Made by a program: the position numbers and the translations under genes. Under the pieces are notes generated by a model. The model had not been told where the DNA came from and ran no database searches. It saw nothing but the letters and a program-made list of their open reading frames with translations. Below, piece after piece: positions 19,055-26,578 of a DNA stretch of 62,186 nt (the stretch's first letter is position 1; every line of letters begins with the position of its first letter). Source of the stretch: Desulfobacteraceae bacterium UBA2174 (GTDB lineage Bacteria; Desulfobacterota; Desulfobacteria; Desulfobacterales; UBA2174); contig DCWA01000047.1 of the NCBI GenBank assembly GCA_002327445.1, positions 1-62,186 on the forward strand, written 5' to 3'.

Positions 19055-20289
19055 TATTGCCCCTCCTCTGCCACACTTGAAGCCTCCAATTCCTGGCTGC
19101 GCTTGACCAGTTCGATCAGGTCGGGATGCGGCGTCAAAGCAATCGTATCCTCCCATGGCAATTTGGGGGTTGTTTTCGCTTCCGCAAACGCCTTATTAAA
19201 GAGCGAAACAGCAGTTGCAGCGTCCAGTTTGTATTTCAGTGGTGCCTGCCCCGGCGTAGCGAGCAACTCCCAGAAAAATTCCTGCGTAGAGACAAGTTGA
19301 CAACGCGAACGTAGATCCGCTCCCTCTTCCCGTGTCAAAACGGCTCCCAGCAGCCCAAGCGCGGCAATAACCGTGCGCGCCTTTAGGTCCACATCTACCT
19401 TTTCAGGTATCGGGAAGCGCAATCGGCGAATCGCCGCCAAGGATAGGACGGTTGTTTGAACGGCCTTGCTGATGGTAAAGCCACCGTCTGTGATGGTGGG
19501 AGTTACATTGCCGTGATTGATTTCCGAAGGCCTTTTTCCTTCTTTCTTTTTTGCCGCCTTTTCTGTGGTTGTTTCTAAAGAAATGCTCCAATCGGGGCTT
19601 CGATCGTCCTTCACAGCGCGATCCAGGACAGGACCGGCACCCAATTTGATTTGAAGCGGATCAATCCTACTGCTGGTCTTGTTCCCGGGCTGCGCATGGA
19701 ACCCAACGATTTCCGATACGATGGCGCGTTGAATCTTCGCGCCTAACCCGCCTCTTGGTCCTGTGGAATCCCAGATCCCAAACACGAGGGCAGTCGGGCA
19801 CAGGCCAAAAAGACCGGTTGCGTTTCTGACGTCTGCATTATCCAGAATCTTGCCCTTTTCAGACTTGCGAAACATGACGCTCCTGCCATTTTCTTCGATC
19901 AGACTGTCGCGGAAGATGGCATCCGCGATACGATGCGGCGCTTCCAGGCTGGTGACGGTGAATTTTTTAAGAAGCTTTTCATCTTCGAATTTTGCCTCAA
20001 CAAGGGGAAGACTGATGCGCTTCGGAGTCGCACGGACGGCGTCCAGCAGCGCCAGTTCCATCCTGTTGGCTTGGGATTGAACTGAATCGAGCAGCACGCA
20101 GGGCACGGGTGCTCCGTCGATATAGCGAGTCTCGATGGCGTACTTTCCCCCTTCATATGTTGGCGGGAAAACCTTGTCGCCGGGGCCACCGGCCGGTTGG
20201 TATTCAGTCACGCATCGAAACGCCGCAGCATGCCCCGCCACCGCTTGCTTCAGGTCATCAAACGTCAAAACTTTAGCTTCATCAGTCAT
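19054..20289 (-). CDS. csb1: Type I-G Cas7 backbone protein, Csb1 (GSU0053 family)
   Basis: The product has 411 residues, normal for Csb1. Motifs include FPPTYEGGKYAIETRYIDG, VLLDSVQSQANRMELALL, HRIADAIFRDSLIEENG, TALVFGIWDSTGPRGGLGAK and VDLKARTVIAALGLLGAVL. Csb1 is the Cas7-like subunit that polymerises along the spacer part of the crRNA. It is the first gene of the operon; AAAAAGGAG lies upstream of the ATG. The upstream region is AT-rich and carries a perfect palindrome. Confidence 0.95.
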   Translation of the reverse strand: MTDEAKVLTFDDLKQAVAGHAAAFRCVTEYQPAGGPGDKVFPPTYEGGKYAIETRYIDGAPVPCVLLDSVQSQANRMELALLDAVRATPKRISLPLVEAKFEDEKLLKKFTVTSLEAPHRIADAIFRDSLIEENGRSVMFRKSEKGKILDNADVRNATGLFGLCPTALVFGIWDSTGPRGGLGAKIQRAIVSEIVGFHAQPGNKTSSRIDPLQIKLGAGPVLDRAVKDDRSPDWSISLETTTEKAAKKKEGKRPSEINHGNVTPTITDGGFTISKAVQTTVLSLAAIRRLRFPIPEKVDVDLKARTVIAALGLLGAVLTREEGADLRSRCQLVSTQEFFWELLATPGQAPLKYKLDAATAVSLFNKAFAEAKTTPKLPWEDTIALTPHPDLIELVKRSQELEASSVAEEGQ

Positions 20290-20326
20290 AGCGGTCTCCT
20301 TTTTGCTGTTTTGAGCTGTTGATTTT

Positions 20327-20340
20327 CTAAATTAATTTAG
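20327..20340. promoter_or_regulatory. Palindrome in the csb1 upstream region, possible operator
   Basis: CTAAATTAATTTAG is a perfect 14-bp palindrome 38-51 bases upstream of the csb1 start, in the AT-rich leader of the cas operon. Placement suits a repressor site or promoter core, but no regulator gene is adjacent, so the role is inferred only from symmetry and position. Confidence 0.4.
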
Positions 20341-20596
20341 TTTTTTATGCCTCAAATCGGTTCTTCGGCGGTTGAATACCGTTCCCACAAATTCCCGTGA
20401 TATAGGGCAATAACAAACTCTTGACAGTACGTCACGGCTTCATGGTTTTCTCCTGCCGCTATTGCGGCGCACGCGCATTTTGCTTTCTGACTCCTTCAGG
20501 CAGTTTTCCGGTGAAAAAGCGGACATGCAAGTTTCCAACTCCGGCTTTCAGCCAAGGGGGGTGCATGTTGCACCACCATCGGCCAACGCCACCTTC

Positions 20597-20690
20597 AGTT
20601 GTCGACAAATCGTCGGCAACTGCGCCCCGGCCTTATGCTGGCTGCCTGAGGTCTGCCGAGACCCTGCCGCCATGCCGGCCCGAGGGCCAG
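20597..20690. other. Cluster of three strong hairpins in an intergenic region; possible structured RNA
   Basis: Within 20341-20912, where I see no gene on either strand, three hairpins follow one another. AGTTGTCGAC/GTCGGCAACT has a 5-nt loop (20597-20621). GGTCT-GCCG-AGACC is at 20650-20663. CCGGCCCGAGGGCC is near 20675. The block sits between csb1 and the second four-helix gene. It could be a small RNA, a remnant of a mobile element, or part of that gene's repeat system. No known RNA family is recognised. Confidence 0.35.
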
Positions 20691-20758
20691 TTCAAAAAGT
20701 ACACACCCTTGGCTGCCCGGAACGCGAGCTCATGTCTGCATGCGTCGGGCCTTAAGGT

Positions 20759-20797
20759 CCTCGGTCCGATCGGACGGATCGAGCGGATCGGTCCGAT
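20759..20797. repeat. GGTCCGATC-type palindromic repeat downstream of the second four-helix gene
   Basis: The block contains the perfect 12-bp palindrome GTCCGATCGGAC (20764-20775) and a second GGATCGGTCCGAT copy. Related copies are found in the nearby gene at 21056-21080, 21285-21322 and 21672-21705, and a weak one near 20885-20905. This density is not seen elsewhere in the window. Confidence 0.85.
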
Positions 20798-20912
20798 AAG
20801 CCGGGGGCGGTCCGCCGAAAATGGCGCTTCTGTTCTCTTGGGAATCCTCATGGGGCCTCCCCGCCGGTCTTTGGGGCATCCGTTCAATCGGTCTGATCCC
20901 TCCGATGGCAAA

Positions 20913-21740
20913 CTATTTTCCTGTCTCCAGGGGCCTTGTCCCCCTGCATTCCGGGTAGCCGGGGCAGCCCCAAAACCGACTGCCGGCGTTCTTGCCCTGC
21001 CGGGCGGTTCTCAGCCGCATGGGCTTGCCGCATCGAGGGCAGCGCGGGGGCTGCTGATCCGACCGATCCGCCGGATCGGGCAGCTCCTTCTGCCGCTCCC
21101 GCTCGGCCAGGCGAGCCGCCAGCAAACTTTCCCGGTAGCCCCCTTTTTCGATGACGGCCTGCTCCAGGGCCGCGATCTGCCGGTCGAGCAGGTAGTTGGC
21201 CTGGTGAATCAGGCAGATCAGGGTGTTGGCCACGATGCCGGGGTCGGCGTGCGCCAGCCAGGAGCCGTAGGAAGTTGCTTTTCTCGACCGATCCGTCCGA
21301 TCCGTCGGATCCGTCCGATCGGCTTTACTCCGCCCCAACTGCCGCACTTGCATCGCTTCCGGGGAATCCTTGGCCCAGCGGACGAGACCCCGCTGGCGCA
21401 GGAAATCTTCGTAGTCCAGGAGCAGTTCGTCCAGGCTGGCCCGGGCCACGTTGGTCAGGTGGATTTCCGAGGCGCTGCTGGTGGCCCCGGCCCGGTTGCC
21501 TTCGGCAATGTTTTGCCGGCCGCTGCGCGCCGCCTGAACCATCTGATCCCGGGTGCGCGAACGCGGATCGATGAAGCGCTCGCAAAAGGAGACCGTGGCG
21601 TCGTAGATCAGGGTGGCCGTTTGAAAACTGTGCAGCCGCCGATAGCCGCCGCCCGGTCTCAGGCGCTGTTTCCGATCAGTCCGATCCTTCCCATCCGTCG
21701 GATTCAATTTCTTAAGCGAAACGGGTCGTTCCGGTACCAT
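20913..21740 (-). CDS. Four-helix-bundle suffix-domain protein with C-terminal zinc ribbon
   Basis: The product has 275 residues and is a paralogue of the 12722-13309 product. The four-helix part is GGYRRLHSFQTATLIYD, RSRTRDQMVQAARSGRQN, IAEGN, ARASLDELLLDYEDFLRQRG. The suffix domain is IVANTLICLIHQANYLLD and EKGGYRESLLAAR. The C-terminus (CPRCGKPM...FWGCPGYPEC) is a topoisomerase-I-type C4 zinc finger, which binds single-stranded DNA in other proteins. Repeated DRTD/TDR residues at 12-23, 140-152 and 221-229 come from in-frame GGTCCGATC-type DNA repeats. Start at 21740 is the first ATG after GGGAGG. It is transcribed toward the cas operon, 620 bases upstream of csb1. Function unknown. Confidence 0.85.
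   Translation of the reverse strand: MVPERPVSLKKLNPTDGKDRTDRKQRLRPGGGYRRLHSFQTATLIYDATVSFCERFIDPRSRTRDQMVQAARSGRQNIAEGNRAGATSSASEIHLTNVARASLDELLLDYEDFLRQRGLVRWAKDSPEAMQVRQLGRSKADRTDPTDRTDRSRKATSYGSWLAHADPGIVANTLICLIHQANYLLDRQIAALEQAVIEKGGYRESLLAARLAERERQKELPDPADRSDQQPPRCPRCGKPMRLRTARQGKNAGSRFWGCPGYPECRGTRPLETGK
21285..21322. repeat. In-frame palindromic repeat inside the second four-helix gene
   Basis: The 38-bp block contains alternating GATCCGTC and GGATC units bounded by CCGATC (21288-21293) and GATCGG (21317-21322). It encodes residues 140-152 (ADRTDPTDRTDRS), the same place between helix 3 and the suffix domain where the other paralogue carries its ATAGGTC hairpin. Confidence 0.85.
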
Positions 21741-21861
21741 CGGAGGGGCCTCCCGGGTTCATGGCGTTTCCGGGCGGTGTTTTCGGCGCCTGCCGTTTTT
21801 CGCCCTCCACCCTACCCCCGGTCACTGACATACCGTGACAGTGCGAATGAGAAAAAAATCG

Positions 21862-22011
21862 TCACCTGAAAAATTTTTCATGATGGAGCCAGGAATCGAA
21901 AAGCGCCTGGAGCTTGCCGGCAGCCTCTATGAACTCCGGGGCGCCGGGATAATACCCGGCGAGCAATTGCCCGGGCATCGCCCAGTAGGAACGGGGGAAC
22001 GGGGTGAGCAA
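21862..22011 (-). pseudogene. Truncated protein-tyrosine/dual-specificity phosphatase-like fragment
   Basis: From a TTG at 22011 behind AAAGGAG, the frame reads LTPFPRSYWAMPGQLLAGYY then PGAPEFIEAAGKLQALFDS before diverging and stopping. RSYW-x-x-PGxLLAGxYPG is, as I recall, the N-terminal signature of bacterial dual-specificity phosphatase-like proteins. The catalytic HCxxGxxR part is missing. It may be a remnant left when the four-helix/CRISPR region arrived. The rest of 21741-22345 shows no gene. Confidence 0.45.
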
Positions 22012-22036
22012 AGATCGGCTCCTTTCGGCAGTTGAA

Positions 22037-22073
22037 ACAAAAAGCCCCACCCTCTCGGAGGAAGGCAGGGCTT
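22037..22073 (-). terminator. Possible intrinsic terminator or attenuator
   Basis: On the minus strand AAGCCCTGCC is followed by a loop and GGGTGGGGCTT and then TTTG. A tiny frame (ATG CGA AAC GGC TGA) behind AGGAGC sits just before the hairpin and the phosphatase-like fragment comes after, an arrangement that could be attenuation. The T-run is short. Confidence 0.4.
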
Positions 22074-22345
22074 GGTCTCAGCCGTTTCGCATCGTTTTGC
22101 TCCTGTTTTCATATCCTTTGATCCCATACTGCCGTAAATTCGGGATGTCAAGCATCGATGAGCAACCAGGGATGATAATGAATACTAAAACCGAAAACAT
22201 AGGGAGCGCGGCAGCCGCGTAGGGGTGCGCCCCCGGTTCACCGTTGGGGGCAAAGTGACATGTGCTGGCCCTGGCCCCGAAAAATGATCCCCTTGGCGGG
22301 TTCCTTTGGCAAAATAGGCGGGGCTGGAGCGGGGCAAACTGGCTC

Positions 22346-22382
22346 AAAAAAAAGGGGTTACGGCGGGTATCGCCGTAACCCC
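22346..22382 (-). terminator. Intrinsic terminator downstream of tRNA-Lys
   Basis: A perfect 11-bp stem GGGGTTACGGC/GCCGTAACCCC with a 7-nt loop (22354-22382) is followed on the minus strand by eight T. It starts 11 bases after the tRNA 3' end. T-rich sequence on the other side (TTGTTTTT) may let it work in both directions. Confidence 0.9.
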
Positions 22383-22392
22383 TTGTTTTTCT

Positions 22393-22469
<77 letters not shown>

Positions 22470-22486
22470 GAAAAAGTGAAAAAGAG

Positions 22487-22515
22487 TAATTAGTCGAAGC
22501 CCCTCCGGTTGTCAA
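22487..22515 (-). promoter_or_regulatory. Sigma-70-like promoter of tRNA-Lys
   Basis: On the minus strand TTGACA (22515-22510), a 17-bp spacer, then TAATTA (22492-22487). The tRNA starts 17 bases after the -10. Confidence 0.8.
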
Positions 22516-22524
22516 TCCCAAAAA

Positions 22525-23292
22525 TCAAAATTCCCCATCAAAATTCTTGCCCGCTCTGGGCCGCCGCTTCTCGCGCCGAGCCCGCTTCCATTCGGGGTCT
22601 TCGTTTTTTCCCCGGCGCGGCCGCCGGGGCTTGGTCGGATCGGGCTCCAGCTTCATGTAGAAGCTGCCGGGGTGAGGTTCGGTTTCGGGAACCGCCGGTG
22701 GCGCCTTGGACGCCTGCGGTTTCTCCTTTTGCGGCGGCGGCGCGGTGAAGGTCCCCGGCGGCAGCAACCTGGCCAGAAACAGGTGCTGGCCGTAGCGCTC
22801 GATGGAAACGCCCGCCTTGGCCAGGGACCGGGGCTGAACGATGAGCAGGACGGGTTCAGGGTCCCGGCGGCGGCCGATGCGCAGCGCCATTTCGGTATCG
22901 GCGCTCATCACCACGCCCGGCGGTGGCGGATCCGGAATGCCGTCCGTCAACACCCGGCCATGGGCCCGGCGGCGGATGCAAACAAACAGTTGGCCGGGCC
23001 ACTGATCGCAAGGCTCGGGGCGTGGCAGACGGCTTCGATCCAGGGCCCGGATGCGATCGCCTTCCATTTCGATACCGGCACCCGGTCCGGAAATGAGCAG
23101 CTCGTTGAGGTCCCCGAGCCGGATGTGGCCGAGGGCGCGCTCCTCGGACGTGGCCTGGAGCAGGGTCTTGATTTTCACGTAACCATCCGGGTCCGCCACC
23201 AATCCGAATTCGTCGGGCTGACGGCCCAGGACATAGGCGAGCAATTTGGCCAGCCGGGGCAATTTGTGCGTCGATGTCATGCAGTGTGGCAT
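22525..23292 (-). CDS. RNA 2'-phosphotransferase (KptA/Tpt1)-like protein with altered active site
   Basis: The product has 255 residues. The N-terminal lobe LAKLLAYVLGRQPDEFGLV, DPDGYVKIKTLLQA aligns with KptA (…FLSFVLRHKP…EGWADIDKLI). The C-terminal lobe VVMSADTEMALRIGRRR and PVLLIVQPRSLAKAGVSI follows the ADP-ribosyl-transfer half. KptA removes a 2'-phosphate from RNA using NAD. Here the Arg-His pair of RHKP is replaced by Gly-Arg, and the YHGT and QGHS motifs are lost (FVCIRRR, IRALDRS), although IRA is kept. Catalysis may be changed or absent. A basic proline-rich tail (residues about 195-255, KPRRPRRGK) is extra. MTSTHK at 23280 is an alternative start. It lies just upstream of tRNA-Lys on the same strand. 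Confidence 0.7.
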   Translation of the reverse strand: MPHCMTSTHKLPRLAKLLAYVLGRQPDEFGLVADPDGYVKIKTLLQATSEERALGHIRLGDLNELLISGPGAGIEMEGDRIRALDRSRLPRPEPCDQWPGQLFVCIRRRAHGRVLTDGIPDPPPPGVVMSADTEMALRIGRRRDPEPVLLIVQPRSLAKAGVSIERYGQHLFLARLLPPGTFTAPPPQKEKPQASKAPPAVPETEPHPGSFYMKLEPDPTKPRRPRRGKNEDPEWKRARREKRRPRAGKNFDGEF

Positions 23293-23384
23293 CCGGTTTC
23301 TAAATTTTCACAAGGTCCGCCGGAAGGCCTCGCCGGTGCGGACGACAGGCGTCTTTGCAGGAGCGCCCACCGCCGCCGCTTTGC

Positions 23385-23413
23385 TTGACCCCGATAGGCC
23401 GCTCTGTTATTGC
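23385..23413 (+). promoter_or_regulatory. Possible hemL promoter
   Basis: TTGACC (23385-23390), 17-bp spacer, TATTGC (23408-23413), 63 bases upstream of the hemL start. Match is moderate. Confidence 0.4.
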
Positions 23414-23475
23414 ATGGGCCGAATATAGGGGAAAGTCAATCAAGATGGTTTGCGGAAAACGGGAAAGGACCAGAA

Positions 23476-24771
23476 ATGAGCAGACATCAACACAGTGAGG
23501 CGCTTTACGAAGCCGCCCTCAAGGTGATTCCCGGCGGCGTGAACAGCCCGGTGCGCGCCTGCCGTTCGGTGGGCATGGCATGTCCGCCGTTTATCCAGCG
23601 CGCATCCGGATCCAAAATCGTGGACGCCGACGGCAACACCTACATCGACTACATCGGCTCCTGGGGGCCCATGATCCTCGGCCACCGCCACCCGGAAGTG
23701 GTGGCGGCCGTCTCCGCCGCCCTGGACCGCGGCATGAGCTTCGGCGCGCCCACCGACCTGGAGACGCGGCTGGCAGAGATGGTGATCGACGCGGTGCCGG
23801 CCGTCGAAATGGTGCGCATGGTCAACTCCGGCACGGAGGCCACCATGAGCGCCGTGCGCCTGGCCCGCGGGTATACCGGGCGCGATGACATCGTGAAATT
23901 CGACGGATGCTACCATGGGCATGCCGATTCCCTGCTGGTGGCCGCCGGCAGCGGGGTGGCCACCCTGGCGATTCCGGGCAGCCCCGGTGTCCCGGAGGCC
24001 TTTGCCGCCCATACCCTTTCCCTGCCTTACAACGATGCCGATGGGTTCCGGAAAGTGATGAAGGCGCAGGGAGACAGGATCGCGGCGGTGATCGTCGAGC
24101 CGGTCGCCGGGAACATGGGGCTGGTGCCGCCGCTGCCCGGATTCCTCGAAACCCTGCGCGAGGAAACGTCGCGCCACGGCAGCCTGCTGATCATTGACGA
24201 GGTGATGACCGGTTTCCGGGTGGCCTACGGCGGGGCCCAGTCGCTTTTCAACATCCAGCCGGATCTGGCAACCTTCGGGAAAATCATCGGCGGCGGGCTG
24301 CCGGTGGGCGCCTATGGCGGACGCCGTAAAATCATGGAGCGCATGGCGCCCGGAGGGCCCGTGTACCAGGCGGGAACCCTCTCGGGCAACCCCATGGCCA
24401 TGGCCGCGGGGATTGCCACGTTGACCCGCTTGCAGGCCCCCGGTTTTTACGAAAACCTGGATCGGGTTTCCGACCGTCTGGCCCGCGGACTGAAAAGCGA
24501 AGCGGACAAGGCCGGCATCCCGGTGTCGGTGTCACGGGTCGGCTCCATGCTCGGAATGTTCTTCACCGACGGTCCGGTGCACAACTTCAGCGATGCCAAA
24601 ACCAGCGATCTGGAACGGTTTACGCGCTACTACCAGGGAATGCTCAACGAGGGGATCTACCTGGCGCCCTCCCAGTTCGAGGCGCTTTTCGTATCGGCGG
24701 CCCACAATGAAGCGGACATCGACGCCACCCTGGCCGCCGCCGGTAGAGTGATGTCAACGCTGGCCGGCTGA
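23476..24771 (+). CDS. hemL: Glutamate-1-semialdehyde 2,1-aminomutase
   Basis: The product has 431 residues, the usual length. It starts MSRHQHSEALYEAALKVIPG then GVNSPVRA. PLP-enzyme motifs include SWGPMILGHRHPEV, MVNSGTEATMSAVRLARGYT, YHGHADSLL, LIIDEVMTGFRVAYGG and FGKIIGGGLPVGAYGG (Lys binds PLP). It converts glutamate-1-semialdehyde to 5-aminolevulinate in the C5 pathway of tetrapyrrole synthesis (haem, sirohaem, corrinoids). The start at 23476 follows GGGAAAGGA; the frame extends upstream but without a better site. It is a single-gene unit with its own terminator. Confidence 0.97.
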   Translation: MSRHQHSEALYEAALKVIPGGVNSPVRACRSVGMACPPFIQRASGSKIVDADGNTYIDYIGSWGPMILGHRHPEVVAAVSAALDRGMSFGAPTDLETRLAEMVIDAVPAVEMVRMVNSGTEATMSAVRLARGYTGRDDIVKFDGCYHGHADSLLVAAGSGVATLAIPGSPGVPEAFAAHTLSLPYNDADGFRKVMKAQGDRIAAVIVEPVAGNMGLVPPLPGFLETLREETSRHGSLLIIDEVMTGFRVAYGGAQSLFNIQPDLATFGKIIGGGLPVGAYGGRRKIMERMAPGGPVYQAGTLSGNPMAMAAGIATLTRLQAPGFYENLDRVSDRLARGLKSEADKAGIPVSVSRVGSMLGMFFTDGPVHNFSDAKTSDLERFTRYYQGMLNEGIYLAPSQFEALFVSAAHNEADIDATLAAAGRVMSTLAG

Positions 24772-24795
24772 TCGGTCCCGCCGATCCGGTTCACC

Positions 24796-24840
24796 GGGGC
24801 AGCCGGGGGAGGTGCTCCCCCTCTGGCTGCCCCCTGTTTT
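24796..24840 (+). terminator. Intrinsic terminator of hemL
   Basis: Nested stems GGGGCAGCC/GGCTGCCCC (24796-24804, 24825-24833) enclosing GGGAG/CTCCC are followed by CTGTTTT. It starts 24 bases after the hemL stop. Confidence 0.8.
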
Positions 24841-24915
24841 CCGACCTTCCGGCAACCGCCTGGAAGGTTTCCCTTCAAACGGCACGCCTCCAAGCGAAAG
24901 GCCGCGGCGCCGGAT

Positions 24916-25344
24916 TCACCATCCCCGGCCGCCGATGATCTTTTTCAGTTTCTCTTCGAGCTGCTGCTCCACCACCAGCATCTTGTTGGCCTGGGCGCTG
25001 TGGATCTTTTCCAGCAGCACACTCATGTCCGCCGGTTTTTCCACAAGGTCCATCGCTCCGAGCTTCATGGCGGCGATGCCGTCCTGGACCGTCGCCTGGC
25101 CGGTGAGCAGGATCACTTGCGACTCCGGCTGCTTGGTCTTGATGATCTTCAACGTTTCCAACCCGTCGACTTCCGGCATGCGCAAGTCGAGGATCACGGC
25201 GTCAAAAGTCTCCTCCTCGATCTTCTGCAACGCTTCATGAGCCGAGGAAGCGGTCGTGACCTCGAGGCCGCGAGCGGTCATCCGCTCGGCCATGACCTCC
25301 AAGAAATCGGTTTCGTCATCCACCAAAAGAACTTTTTCACTCAT
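24916..25344 (-). CDS. Single-domain response regulator with C-terminal coiled tail
   Basis: The product has 142 residues. The receiver domain has VLLVDDE (acidic pair at residues 9-10), the phospho-acceptor Asp at about 53 in ILDLRMPEVDG, and the conserved Lys in VEKPA. The tail (SVLLEKIHSAQANKMLVVEQ then QLEEKLKKI) is a short coiled coil instead of a DNA-binding output. It is the last gene of a minus-strand signalling cluster. Partner kinase is probably the 26563-28332 product. The 215-bp gap to the next gene holds nothing recognisable. Confidence 0.9.
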   Translation of the reverse strand: MSEKVLLVDDETDFLEVMAERMTARGLEVTTASSAHEALQKIEEETFDAVILDLRMPEVDGLETLKIIKTKQPESQVILLTGQATVQDGIAAMKLGAMDLVEKPADMSVLLEKIHSAQANKMLVVEQQLEEKLKKIIGGRGW

Positions 25345-25559
25345 CTCGACCCCCTATCGATCGCCCCGAGAAGGCGTTTGGAAGGCTGGTTTCGTCGCCG
25401 CCGGCGACGGGAACACAACCGATGTTGAATATTAGGTCCGATTCAGCAAAAAAGCGAAACAAATCCTCCCCGCGTCCTCCCCGCGCGCCGATCCTCGGGC
25501 GTCCTCCAGCCGGCCCCACGGGACTGGCAACCCCGGCGGAATCGACGGTGGGGATCCGA

Positions 25560-26204
25560 TTACGCGCGATCCCAAACCACCCCGAGGCATCCCGGGCCGC
25601 TTTCCAGCCTGGCACCGAGACCGGCGGCGAGCGCGGCGGCGGTCTCGGGGACGGTTATATCCCCTTTGACCGCATCGACCGGGGTCATGGCGACGGTGAG
25701 CGCCCGGTCCGTTCCGGCCGCCGAGAGAATTACCCTGCCGCCGGATCCGCAGGCGGCAATGGCTGCCTGCAGACAGTCGTAAAGCAAACGCTGCATGCCA
25801 AAGACGAAGACGGTCAGGCGCAGCGGCGCGTTGACGGCTGCGACCTCCAGGGCGACGCGCTGCAGGGCGGCCGGCCGGTGCGACAGCGCGGCAGCCAGGG
25901 CCAGCATCTCGGGCAGGTCCACCTCTTCCGCCGGCTTGTCCATACTGTGGGCGAACCGGTTGACCTGCTTCGACATTTCATCGGCGCGCCGCACCTGTTG
26001 GCCGATGCGGCCCGCAAGGGTTTCCAGCCGGGCCGGATCCAGCGGCCGGCCTCCGGCGGCCATGGCGATCAGGTCCTTGAGCAGTCCGGCGTTTTCGTTG
26101 ATGATGGCCAGGGCGTTCTTGAAATCGTGGGAAAAAGCGGCCACCACCTTGCCCATGAACTGCAGGGCAGCCAGGTCTGCCATCGCTTCAGGCGTCACCT
26201 TCAT
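25560..26204 (-). CDS. Histidine-kinase-like protein with degenerate ATPase domain
   Basis: The product has 214 residues without a sensor domain. FSHDFKNALAIINENAGLLK matches the HisKA phospho-acceptor helix (H-D/E-x-K-N). The ATPase region keeps only a weak N-box (LLYDCLQAAIAA, with Asp where Asn is expected) and no DxGxG or GxGL loops can be seen. It may be a phosphotransfer or dimerising partner without kinase activity. The start overlaps the stop of the upstream receiver gene by four bases, so the two are co-translated. Confidence 0.7.
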   Translation of the reverse strand: MKVTPEAMADLAALQFMGKVVAAFSHDFKNALAIINENAGLLKDLIAMAAGGRPLDPARLETLAGRIGQQVRRADEMSKQVNRFAHSMDKPAEEVDLPEMLALAAALSHRPAALQRVALEVAAVNAPLRLTVFVFGMQRLLYDCLQAAIAACGSGGRVILSAAGTDRALTVAMTPVDAVKGDITVPETAAALAAGLGARLESGPGCLGVVWDRA

Positions 26205-26578
26205 TCATCCCCCTGCCCGTCTTCCTCCAGCGTCGTCTTGATGGCGGCAATCAGCTCCTCGATGGCCACCGGCTTGACCAGGTAGAATTGAGCGCCGATG
26301 TCGGAGGCGACACAGTTGAAATCCTGCTCGGAACCATAGGCGGTCAGAAAAATGAACTTCAGGCCGGGGTGTTTCTCGGCCAGCCGTTCCTTCAGCGCCA
26401 GGCCGCCCATGCCGGGCATTTTGACATCGAGAACGGCCAGGTCGAAATCCTGCGATGCCGCCAGGGCGAGGGCGTCCTTGCCACTGCCGGCCCAAGCGAC
26501 CTCGATGCCCCGCAATTCGAGCCGTTCGGCCAGGGCCGAGACCAGTTCCACTTCATCATCGACTAGGAGGATGCGCAT
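26201..26578 (-). CDS. Single-domain response regulator
   Basis: The product has 125 residues and is a receiver domain only. ILLVDDEVELV gives the acidic pair, VLDVKMPGMGG the phospho-acceptor Asp at about 51, LTAYGSE the Thr/Ser switch, and LVKPV the Lys at about 102. It overlaps the end of the sensor kinase gene by 16 bases. There is no output domain, so it probably passes phosphate on or acts by protein contact. Confidence 0.93.
   Translation of the reverse strand: MRILLVDDEVELVSALAERLELRGIEVAWAGSGKDALALAASQDFDLAVLDVKMPGMGGLALKERLAEKHPGLKFIFLTAYGSEQDFNCVASDIGAQFYLVKPVAIEELIAAIKTTLEEDGQGDE

Noticed and set aside
20421..21869. 482-codon plus-strand frame across the second four-helix gene
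   Set aside because: It crosses hairpin and palindromic repeats and lacks any domain; the minus strand carries the real gene.
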